A DNA stretch of 5,632 nt, taken from NCBI GenBank assembly GCA_009787175.1, contig WRGM01000073.1:1-5632 (forward strand), read 5' to 3'. This DNA is from Candidatus Bathycorpusculum fermentans. Lineage in GTDB: Archaea; Thermoproteota; Bathyarchaeia; Bathyarchaeales; Bathycorpusculaceae. Made by a program: the position numbers and the translations under genes. This document shows, in pieces, positions 1 through 5,091 of this stretch. The stretch's first letter is position 1. The number at the start of each line of letters is the position of its first letter. Under the pieces are notes generated by a model. That model searched no databases and was not told where the DNA came from. It saw only the letters and a program-made list of their open reading frames with translations.

Positions 1-291
1 CACTAACGCCATACATACTCACTACCAACCCACCCTACACATCAACACTATATTTCAACATATCTATCAACCAATATCGAACACTACCCATTTCTCTCCA
101 CACCCCAAAAATGCATAGTGAAAAATAAGAAGTTATACCCATATGAAGGTTCAAAGGGCTATTTTCATTCTGCATCTGCTATTGCCCAAAGTATTAAAAA
201 AGATTAGTCATAATTTACAGGACAACCAGATATCAGTAAACGTGATTATGTCATACTCGCTACACCCATGCAGACCAGATATTACAGTTGT

Positions 292-306
292 TAAAGCTTT
301 TTACAT
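292..306 (+). promoter_or_regulatory. Candidate BRE/TATA promoter for the DUF996-like gene
   Basis: The sequence TTAAAGCTTTTTACATAAT (291-309) has a purine-rich BRE-like part followed by a TATA-like part. Transcription would start near 329 and leave a leader of about 90 bases. A competing candidate is the AGTAT-repeat stretch at 346-367, which would give a leader of about 30 bases. I cannot choose between them from sequence. Confidence 0.25.
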
Positions 307-345
307 AATCTGTCTGTTGTAGCACTATTTTTGTCTATATGTTAG

Positions 346-365
346 AGTACAGTATAGTATAGTAT
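346..365 (+). repeat. Short 5-bp tandem repeat (AGTAC + 3x AGTAT)
   Basis: Four consecutive 5-bp units, AGTAC then AGTAT three times, lie just upstream of the first gene. The repeat creates overlapping TATAGTATA sequences, so it could act as a TATA element. Its place about 50-70 bases before the likely TTG start fits a promoter role. The tract is short enough to have arisen by slippage alone. Confidence 0.5.
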
Positions 366-406
366 TAAAGAACAGTTTATTTATCAGGTAGGAGTAATTG
401 GGTATT

Positions 407-411
407 GAGGT
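407..411 (+). promoter_or_regulatory. Ribosome binding site GAGGT deciding the TTG start at 419
   Basis: GAGGT ends 7 bases before the TTG at 419, which is ideal spacing. The upstream alternative TTG at 398 follows AGGTAGGAG with only about 3 bases between. The N-terminus from 419 (MTFNLAKKCGYISS) also places the first helix where DUF996-type proteins usually have it, so I prefer 419. Confidence 0.5.
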
Positions 412-418
412 AAAGGTA

Positions 419-1234
419 TTGACGTTTAATTTAGCTAAGAAGTGTGGATATATATCTAGTGCATATTATTTCATAGCACCGATAGTAGCTTTTTTAATGG
501 TTATAGCATTAATTTATCAAGCGGTATCTCCGCCGATTGGAGAAATCTCGCCTTTTACTTTAGGGGCTATTACGGGCTACTATGTAACAATGATAATAGT
601 TAGCATTATTGCGTTTATTTTATTCCTTACATCTATGTATAAATTGTCAAAGTATTATAATGAACCAAAAATATTCAAAAACATTCTATACAGTTTCCTA
701 ATTAGCATACTAATCACCAGTATAACCTTGGGTATATTGATGTATCTCACAACATCTATAGTGCCACATCTCCCAGCTAATCCAACACCCGCAACTATAG
801 ATGTATACGTAGAGCAATTATTGATGAGTGGCATAGCTATTTTATCGATATCATTTATATGTCTAATAATTAACGGGTTTTTCTATTGGCAGGCTTTCTC
901 TAAACTTGGTGAAAAGTCAGGTGTAGACTCGTTTAAAACAGCAGGTACACTTTACATTATAGGCACAGCTCTATGCATAGTAGGAGTAGGAGCAATACTA
1001 ATATGGATATCATGGCTCTTTGCCGCAAACGGATATCGAAGGCTTCAACCACAAACCACTAGTAGCGCAATAGACTATACAGCGTCAACAACTGCTGCAT
1101 ATTCTACAACTTCAGACACTATTTCGGGCAAAATTTACTGCAGCTACTGTGGAACAGAAAGCATTACAGATAATAGTAGTACTTACTGTAGTCACTGCGG
1201 AAAACCTCTCCATACAGAGCAAACAAATACCTAA
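419..1234 (+). CDS. DUF996-like five-helix membrane protein with C-terminal zinc ribbon
   Basis: This integral membrane protein is of unknown molecular function; DUF996 proteins occur widely in archaea without an assigned activity. Numbering from the longer TTG start at 398 (278 residues), hydrophobic segments lie at about 22-43, 57-79, 96-117, 143-164 and 183-211. Family-like signatures are KLSKYYNEPKIFKNILYSF after helix 2, and FSKLGEKSGVDSFKTAGTLY followed by a Gly-rich hydrophobic helix. A Thr/Ser-rich linker (about 217-244) leads to a zinc ribbon with two CxxC knuckles, Cys248/251 and Cys264/267 (YCSYCG and YCSHCG). The ribbon should bind one zinc and probably faces the cytoplasm. The start is TTG in either reading; from 419 the protein has 271 residues. 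It is transcribed alone, with a T6 run 7 bases after the stop. The family call rests on recalled motifs; membrane topology and zinc ribbon are clear. Confidence 0.9.
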   Translation: MTFNLAKKCGYISSAYYFIAPIVAFLMVIALIYQAVSPPIGEISPFTLGAITGYYVTMIIVSIIAFILFLTSMYKLSKYYNEPKIFKNILYSFLISILITSITLGILMYLTTSIVPHLPANPTPATIDVYVEQLLMSGIAILSISFICLIINGFFYWQAFSKLGEKSGVDSFKTAGTLYIIGTALCIVGVGAILIWISWLFAANGYRRLQPQTTSSAIDYTASTTAAYSTTSDTISGKIYCSYCGTESITDNSSTYCSHCGKPLHTEQTNT

Positions 1235-1240
1235 CAACCC

Positions 1241-1246
1241 TTTTTT
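1241..1246 (+). terminator. T6 terminator after the DUF996-like gene
   Basis: A run of six T follows the TAA stop (1232-1234) by 6 bases, without a stem-loop. Archaeal RNA polymerase can terminate at such T-runs, so the first gene is probably monocistronic. Confidence 0.5.
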
Positions 1247-1381
1247 CAAAATGTATTAAAGCAAAACAGAACCATATTGTTAGTGTATCTCAGGTTTCAG
1301 ATTATTTGGTAAGCTCGTTTGGAAGTTAACAAGTTATGCCATACTTTTTGATGTATCATTACAATTTTCGGTTAAATTAGA

Positions 1382-1420
1382 AAAGTTTCAAGTTTATTGT
1401 GAAAGGTTTAAGTTTTTGTG
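1382..1420 (+). promoter_or_regulatory. Promoter region of the large surface-protein gene, built as two ~20-bp direct repeats
   Basis: Two imperfect tandem copies lie here: AAAGTTTCAAGTTTATTGTG (1382-1401) and AAAGGTTTAAGTTTTTGTG (1402-1420). They align with one inserted base, one deleted base and one substitution. The first contains AAGTTTATT, a plausible TATA box that would place the transcript start near 1420 and leave a leader of about 25 bases. The duplication could be a doubled promoter or a tandem factor-binding site. Confidence 0.4.
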
Positions 1421-1435
1421 ATGTGTTTACTAATT

Positions 1436-1442
1436 GGGAGTG
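1436..1442 (+). promoter_or_regulatory. Ribosome binding site GGGAGTG selecting ATG 1446
   Basis: GGGAGTG ends 3 bases before the ATG at 1446, with its GGGAG core 5 bases away. A TTG at 1434 lies in frame but overlaps this motif and has no motif of its own, so ATG 1446 is the better start. The same heptamer precedes the ATG at 5151. Confidence 0.7.
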
Positions 1443-1445
1443 TTT

Positions 1446-3668
1446 ATGGCATCTAGTTCGGCTTTGGTTAAACTGAAGGCGTTTTTGATTATTGATTTAA
1501 TTATTGTATGTTCAGCAGTGGGCGCGTTTTTTTATCTTCAAAATCAGGGCGTTATACCGCTTTCTAGTAAGCCTGCGGATTTTGTTTTCTCGGATTTGGT
1601 TATATCGCCGGTTGAGACTTTTGCGGGTCAGCCGATACAGATTTCGGTGAAGGTAACAAATGTGGGTGGTGTTGAGGGTACTGTAACTGTTGATCTTGAG
1701 ATAGATGGTGAAGTTAGGGATTCTATGGATGTGACTATTGCGGGTTTGAAGACTTCGGAAATTGTTGAGTTTATATTTTTTGAGATGAAAGTTGGGGAGT
1801 ATACTGTAAAAGTTGGTAATTTGACAGCAATTTTGCGGTTAGAGGAGGCTCCTCCTGGGTTAAATACTATAGTGCTCTCAGGTCTTAGGGTTAATCCTAT
1901 TGAAGTTTGGCCAAATGAGCCTGTTATTATATCTGTTAATGCTACTAATACGTCTAAAGAGGCAGATACTTTAGGTGTAGTGTTTACTGTTGATAATGCT
2001 GTAGCTGAAACAAGGCGTGTTGAAGTAGCAGCTGGTGAGACGGTAAATGTTGCAGTAAGTGTGTCTGCTATAAGTGAGGGTAAGCATTCGGTTAGGGTAA
2101 ATATGCTTTCTAGTGCTTTTTCTGTTGTGCCAGAGGGGTATCATACGCTTATAATTGATCGTACGGGTGGTGGCGGGATTCCTCTGGTTTTTACGCTCAA
2201 TGGTGAGAAACAGAATACTAGGTATTCGGCGCTTTTACCTGTTGGGCGGTATGAGATTGTGTTACCTGAAATTGTTGATGTTGGAACGGGTGTTGTAGGG
2301 TTTTCGAGTTGGAGTGATAGAATGGATAAGCCGGTGAGGTCTTTTACTCTTGAGAGGCAGACTATACTTGTTGCTAATTATTATTTAATTAGTGGTTATG
2401 CGTCTTGTCCGTCTCTTTATATTTGGGATGGGAAAGCGTATAGTTATGTTACAGATGTGTCTAACGCTGGTTGGCTTGGCTATATTGGCTATATTGATTC
2501 ATATGGGAATATAATTTTTAGCGGTGGCAATCCCTATGATTATGTAAAGCTTGACAAGGACGTTTTCACTGTTAGTGAGGATGGCTATTTTGATATTATA
2601 CTTACGCAGCAGTGGGATGAGCTTTTCTATCTTGATTACACGGGTTTAATAGTGGTAGACCATCCTGCAGATGTAGATGTATATACGTCAATGACAAACT
2701 ATCTTAACAAAGGTTCCACAGGACAAATCTACACTGTAAACTCAAATGCGCTTCGCTCACCTCTAAGTGCCACAAATGAGCAGGGTCAAGACGTTTTAGA
2801 GCAGATACTTTGGCAGGATGACATATTCACGCCGGGCATAAATGGTCTTGCCAGTCCATCATGGGACAATATAGTGCAAAATCAGCTAATACTCAACCTA
2901 GGAGACCTCTCAGATGCTAAGGAAATTAAGCTTGTCATGACAGGCATGGTAGACTGGGGATCAGCAGACACATACTACGAGTGGATAGAACAATTCCAAA
3001 AAGCCGCCGCAGAGGGACTTATAGAAGAGAGTGCACAAATAATGCCCTCACCCAAACTGGAAGTTCTAACAGCAGATGGCACATGGAGGGAAGCTCCACA
3101 GGACAAACAAATTCCGCTGCCAAGTGATTACACACCAAGAACATTCACCGTAGATCTAACAGGTCTATTCCCAGAAGACACCACACAATACATAATACGC
3201 CTAACTAACTTTTGGAATGTAACATATGACTACATAGCAATAGATACATCAAACCAGCAAGACATAACAATAGCTACATTAAAGCCGGCAGTAGCAAACT
3301 TTTCCCAACTCTGGGAAACTCTTTCAGAGTCCACAGGCGCATTCACCCGCTATGGTGACGTAACAACATTGTTGCAGGATACAGATGACATGTACATTAT
3401 AGGGCGGCAGGGAGATCAAACGATGGTACGTTTCTACAGTGGAGACTTACCAGAGTTGGCAGAAAATATGGAAAGAGACTACTTCTTTGTCGTAGCATGC
3501 TGGTTCAAAGACCCACCAAACGGCTGGGGCTATGGCTTCACATTCACAGTAAACCCCCTACCCTTCCTCAACATGACCGGTTTCCCATACACAAGCAGCG
3601 AAAACTATCCCAATGATGAAGCACACAACACATACCTAAAAGAATACAACACAAGAATAATCACCTAA
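1446..3668 (+). CDS. Anchored surface protein: TM + two CARDB-like domains + CRTAC1/ASPIC-type C-terminal domain
   Basis: This is probably a cell-surface binding or scaffold protein of 740 residues, held by one N-terminal helix (about 12-31, preceded by Lys9 and Lys11, so Nin-Cout). CARDB-like beta-sandwiches follow at about 45-134 and 143-231, each with the usual PxxxxxGQPxxISVKVTN-type strand. Residues 232-318 resemble PEGA/InlB-repeat-like modules (YSALLPVGRYEI, then FSSWSDRMDKPVRSFTL and ending VANYY). From about 319 to the end the protein matches a domain I recall at the C-terminus of bacterial CRTAC1/ASPIC-UnbV/TPR proteins: CPSLYIWDGKAYSYVTDV, YLDYTGLIVVDHPADVDVY, YGDVTTLLQDTDDMYII, and a terminal NPLPFLNMTGFPY ... 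YPNDEAHNTYLKEYNTR. I see no catalytic motif, and Cys321 (in CPSLY) is one of very few cysteines. Base composition switches sharply at 2640-2700, inside the C-terminal domain. The gene is flanked by its own promoter and a T-rich terminator. The domain calls are from memory of motifs, not searches. Confidence 0.95.
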   Translation: MASSSALVKLKAFLIIDLIIVCSAVGAFFYLQNQGVIPLSSKPADFVFSDLVISPVETFAGQPIQISVKVTNVGGVEGTVTVDLEIDGEVRDSMDVTIAGLKTSEIVEFIFFEMKVGEYTVKVGNLTAILRLEEAPPGLNTIVLSGLRVNPIEVWPNEPVIISVNATNTSKEADTLGVVFTVDNAVAETRRVEVAAGETVNVAVSVSAISEGKHSVRVNMLSSAFSVVPEGYHTLIIDRTGGGGIPLVFTLNGEKQNTRYSALLPVGRYEIVLPEIVDVGTGVVGFSSWSDRMDKPVRSFTLERQTILVANYYLISGYASCPSLYIWDGKAYSYVTDVSNAGWLGYIGYIDSYGNIIFSGGNPYDYVKLDKDVFTVSEDGYFDIILTQQWDELFYLDYTGLIVVDHPADVDVYTSMTNYLNKGSTGQIYTVNSNALRSPLSATNEQGQDVLEQILWQDDIFTPGINGLASPSWDNIVQNQLILNLGDLSDAKEIKLVMTGMVDWGSADTYYEWIEQFQKAAAEGLIEESAQIMPSPKLEVLTADGTWREAPQDKQIPLPSDYTPRTFTVDLTGLFPEDTTQYIIRLTNFWNVTYDYIAIDTSNQQDITIATLKPAVANFSQLWETLSESTGAFTRYGDVTTLLQDTDDMYIIGRQGDQTMVRFYSGDLPELAENMERDYFFVVACWFKDPPNGWGYGFTFTVNPLPFLNMTGFPYTSSENYPNDEAHNTYLKEYNTRIIT

Positions 3669-3716
3669 CCCCCACATTTCCTTTCCATTTTATTTATTTA
3701 TTTATTTCCTAATTTC
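3669..3716 (+). terminator. Pyrimidine-rich terminator with (ATTT)n repeat
   Basis: Directly after the stop comes a C/T-rich stretch, then ATTTT followed by four tandem ATTT units (3687-3707) and more T-rich sequence. Several closely spaced T-runs without a hairpin fit archaeal termination. The tetranucleotide repeat is prone to slippage and its length may vary between strains. Confidence 0.5.
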
Positions 3717-3899
3717 CTGTGATGTTATACATAGGTTTTTTCGCTTGAGAGTATTAACTAAATAATGTTATTGTGCTGGATGTGCTGTTGGCTCAAAAAG
3801 TAAGCATAAAACTTGGTATTTGTAGTGTTGTTTTCCATGTGGAACACCATTTTTACTGTTTTTTCAAATAAGCAGTTCTTGTACATCAACATAAAGGAT

Positions 3900-3958
3900 A
3901 ACGTTACCCTAACAGCTCACCACCTACACCCATCTACTGGTGAACACTATAAAACGTT
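3900..3958. repeat. Nested dyad: AACGTT copies flanking TCACC/GGTGA
   Basis: The self-complementary hexamer AACGTT occurs at 3900-3905 and 3953-3958, and between them TCACC (3917-3921) pairs with GGTGA (3939-3943) around a 17-base loop. The two pairings are roughly concentric. They could form a weak cruciform or RNA fold, or be paired factor sites, but short matches like these can arise by chance. Confidence 0.3.
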
Positions 3959-4035
3959 GTTTAGTTAGCACTATCAAAATTTTAAGTATTGAATTTTGTG
4001 AATCAAAACCTGTGAAAAAAAGCTAATTTTGCGGG

Positions 4036-4080
4036 ATGAGAGGCTGAAAATGTCCATACATATATTATAGTGCCTCTCAT
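4036..4080. repeat. Perfect 9-bp inverted repeat around a TATA-like sequence
   Basis: ATGAGAGGC (4036-4044) is exactly reverse-complementary to GCCTCTCAT (4072-4080), with 27 bases between. The loop contains CATACATATATTATAG, a TATA-like stretch. This fits a pair of half-sites bracketing a promoter, or the base of an RNA hairpin. It lies about 100 bases before the GTG start of the next gene and is not followed by a T-run, so it is not a terminator. Confidence 0.6.
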
Positions 4081-4100
4081 AATGGCATCAAGCACTTTAC

Positions 4101-4116
4101 AAGTTTTTTATTATTT
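4101..4116 (+). promoter_or_regulatory. Candidate promoter for the small anchored protein gene
   Basis: AAGTTTTTTATTATTT resembles a BRE/TATA element and would start transcription near 4135, leaving a leader of about 45 bases with room for the Shine-Dalgarno motif at 4167. The TATA-like sequence inside the inverted repeat at 4056-4070 is an alternative. Confidence 0.3.
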
Positions 4117-4166
4117 CAAAAAAGGAATACCTCTTTTATGTGTAACCCTGCATAACCGTAAACAAT

Positions 4167-4173
4167 GTGAGGT
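4167..4173 (+). promoter_or_regulatory. Strong ribosome binding site GTGAGGT for GTG 4182
   Basis: GTGAGGT is a long match to the archaeal anti-Shine-Dalgarno sequence and ends 8 bases before the GTG at 4182. It fixes GTG as the start of this gene and argues that the frame is translated. Confidence 0.7.
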
Positions 4174-4181
4174 TATAAATA

Positions 4182-4589
4182 GTGACTGATAAAGCAGTAG
4201 TTAATGCTATAGCTGCCGTAATAATTGTGATAGCGGCTCTATTTGTTGTTTGGTTTGTTGTTGATAATCTGAGATATACGCCTAATACTTCGGGCAGTTC
4301 GGGCGGGTTTAGTATGCAACCTGTGCCTCGTTTTATACTCGAGGATGGTGAGACCCGAGCTGACACACCACTACTTGGCAGTTCAACAGCATACTATGAT
4401 GTGTATGTGAGAAATTTAGGTAATGGCGGAGGATATGTTACTGTACATGCAAGGATGACACAAGGGAGAACTGCTGTTAATAGTGAACAAACGAGGTGGG
4501 TCAACGCTGGCGAAAGAGTAATAATAACCTTTGAATTCCGCGAATACAGCAGATGGAGCGGAGAAGCAACCTTTAGAGCATGGATGTAA
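4182..4589 (+). CDS. Small single-helix anchored protein with extracytoplasmic beta-sandwich
   Basis: The product has 135 residues and I do not recognise a named family. An N-terminal hydrophobic segment (about 7-27, IAAVIIVIAALFVVWFVV) follows a short head MTDKAVVN. A Gly/Ser-rich linker (TSGSSGG) leads to a domain of about 90 residues with alternating strands (YYDVYVRNLGNGGGYVTVHA, then RVIITFEFR). The N-G-G turn between strands recalls CARDB or FxLYD-like Ig folds, so the domain is probably outside the cell. The head faintly resembles archaeal type IV pilin leaders (Lys-Ala then a hydrophobic helix), but the usual processing context is not clear, so a plain signal anchor is likelier. The coding strand goes from T/G-rich to A-rich along the gene, as in its neighbours. 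It probably forms its own transcript, with a T5 run at 4621. Coding is supported by the Shine-Dalgarno motif, helix and strand pattern. Confidence 0.85.
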   Translation: MTDKAVVNAIAAVIIVIAALFVVWFVVDNLRYTPNTSGSSGGFSMQPVPRFILEDGETRADTPLLGSSTAYYDVYVRNLGNGGGYVTVHARMTQGRTAVNSEQTRWVNAGERVIITFEFREYSRWSGEATFRAWM

Positions 4590-4620
4590 GGTGACTTGAA
4601 TAATGAAAGAAAACGTTGAG

Positions 4621-4627
4621 TTTTTCT
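4621..4627 (+). terminator. T-run terminator after the small anchored protein gene
   Basis: TTTTTCT lies about 30 bases after the stop, and a second T-run (TCATTTTTCTC) follows at about 4661-4671. No stem-loop precedes either. Both sit upstream of the next promoter, which separates the two transcripts. Confidence 0.4.
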
Positions 4628-4678
4628 AAGACTTGAAATAGCATGGCGCAAAAAATATTCTCATTTTTCTCTATTGTT

Positions 4679-4692
4679 AAAAGTTTATAAAA
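4679..4692 (+). promoter_or_regulatory. Strong BRE/TATA promoter, probably for a very short-leader transcript
   Basis: AAAAG (4679-4683) followed by TTTATAAAA (4684-4692) is the best archaeal promoter in the window. With the usual distance of about 25 bases from the TATA centre, transcription would begin near 4711-4716. That is only 6-11 bases before the ATG at 4722, which fits the absence of a Shine-Dalgarno motif there. Confidence 0.6.
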
Positions 4693-4721
4693 CTCCGACA
4701 GTCAACTATATTTGATACATT

Positions 4722-4967
4722 ATGGGCTTCGCCTGGGATTTGACCGAAGGTGTTTCCAGAAGTATATTCAGCGCGTTAGCCCAAATTTTTTCCGTATTTA
4801 TGTCTCTTGCGGCAAAAATCAGCGCGAAACTTTTCGGTGAAAAAGAACCCAAAGACACCGATTTTAGCGATCACTCGGCGAGAAACCCAAACGCGCACCA
4901 AAAAATAACAAGCGATGAAATAAAGGGGCGATTCTACGCCGAGCCTCCACGCAAACGCACAGCCTAA
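4722..4967 (+). CDS. Small protein with N-terminal hydrophobic helix; frame probably broken near 4925
   Basis: The frame as read gives 81 residues that I do not recognise. An N-terminal hydrophobic or amphipathic helix (about 11-38, VSRSIFSALAQIFSVFMSLA then Lys-spaced residues) suggests membrane association, followed by a polar, probably disordered part rich in Asp, Asn, His and Lys. The ATG is supported by the strong TATA box 30 bases upstream and likely near-leaderless translation. After position 4923 a second frame (+1) stays open to 5091 and reads like protein. Skipping one base, for example one G of the run at 4925-4928, would give a continuous protein of about 122 residues. I therefore suspect a frameshift or sequence error, or less likely recoding. 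GC content rises to 57% at 4921-4980, above its neighbours. Confidence 0.55.
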   Translation: MGFAWDLTEGVSRSIFSALAQIFSVFMSLAAKISAKLFGEKEPKDTDFSDHSARNPNAHQKITSDEIKGRFYAEPPRKRTA

Positions 4968-5091
4968 ACAGAAGGACAGCGGCAAGAGTAAACCAAAGAC
5001 CACACATTTGAACGAAGCTGTTAAACTTTTGCGTTCGCATCGCCAAGCGGTCACAGTTGCTCCCGATCAGCATCGCTCACGCACGGCATAA
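4924..5091 (+). pseudogene. Frame +1 continuation of the preceding small gene
   Basis: This stretch is open in the frame one base ahead of the 4722 gene, from just after a TAA at 4921-4923 to a TAA at 5089-5091. It reads as a polar linker (ANAQPKQKDSGKSKPKTT) followed by a likely helix (LNEAVKLLRSHRQAV) and a basic tail ending RSRTA. It has no ATG or GTG start; a TTG at 5008 is the only internal candidate. It is most simply the 3' part of the upstream gene after a one-base insertion. Curiously, the upstream frame ends RKRTA and this one ends RSRTA, and the DNA around both stops is similar. A separate tiny gene or a diverged tail duplication are alternatives. Confidence 0.4.

Larger units (their letters stand above)
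1..397. other. No defensible gene; A/C-rich edge and upstream region
   Basis: I see no gene here that I would defend. The first 115 bases are strongly A/C-rich, so stop codons are rare on this strand. Frame 2 is open to a TAG at 116-118, frame 3 to a TAA at 126-128, and frame 1 from 7 to a TAG at 205-207. One of these could be the tail of a gene entering from the left, most plausibly frame 1, whose end reads like protein (YPYEGSKGYFHSASAIAQSI). An ATG at 143 opens a 59-codon frame ending at 320-322 with no Shine-Dalgarno motif. On the minus strand an 18-codon frame (91 down to 35) has a short GGAGA in front. None has recognisable similarity. Confidence 0.5.
3717..4100. other. Long intergenic region without a convincing gene
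   Basis: The whole gap between the stop at 3668 and the GTG at 4182 is about 0.5 kb. Apart from the terminator it holds a small dyad TTCCA-TG-TGGAA (3833-3844), a nested dyad region (3900-3958) and a 9-bp inverted repeat (4036-4080). The only frame worth naming is a 44-codon ATG frame on the minus strand (3892 down to 3758), with no Shine-Dalgarno motif and no recognisable product. TATA-like sequences occur at 3946-3953 and 4056-4070, so an untranslated RNA is possible but not shown. Confidence 0.5.

Noticed and set aside
143..322. A 59-codon ATG frame upstream of the first gene
   Set aside because: No Shine-Dalgarno motif, no recognisable product, and it overlaps the candidate promoter of the next gene.
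1843..1856. AGGAGG-CT-CCTCCT palindrome and internal Shine-Dalgarno-like motif
   Set aside because: It encodes the Glu-Glu-Ala-Pro-Pro linker between the CARDB-like domains, and no start codon at useful spacing opens another frame.
3301..3318. Perfect 7-bp hairpin TTTCCCA-ACTC-TGGGAAA inside the large gene
   Set aside because: It lies in conserved coding sequence with no T-run, so chance codon pairing is the simplest explanation.
3758..3892. A 44-codon minus-strand ATG frame in the intergenic gap
   Set aside because: No Shine-Dalgarno motif, no family resemblance, and a length expected by chance in AT-rich sequence.
4031..4080. Possible box C/D guide RNA (GATGA and CTGA motifs)
   Set aside because: The CTGA follows the GATGA by only a few bases, leaving no room for a guide, and no matching C'/D pair is present.
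4603..4629. Eight-codon ATG frame after the small anchored gene, with AGGTGA upstream
   Set aside because: Too short to support as a gene, and it runs into the T-run terminator.
4136..4651. Minus-strand open frames opposite the small anchored protein gene (4136-4366 and 4394-4651)
   Set aside because: They are antisense shadows; the plus-strand gene has a strong Shine-Dalgarno motif, a membrane helix and a beta-domain pattern.
4776..5073. Two overlapping minus-strand open frames opposite the small 4722 gene
   Set aside because: Their products are Cys/Arg/Phe-rich with no family resemblance and no promoter or Shine-Dalgarno motif, whereas the plus strand has a strong TATA box at the right distance.
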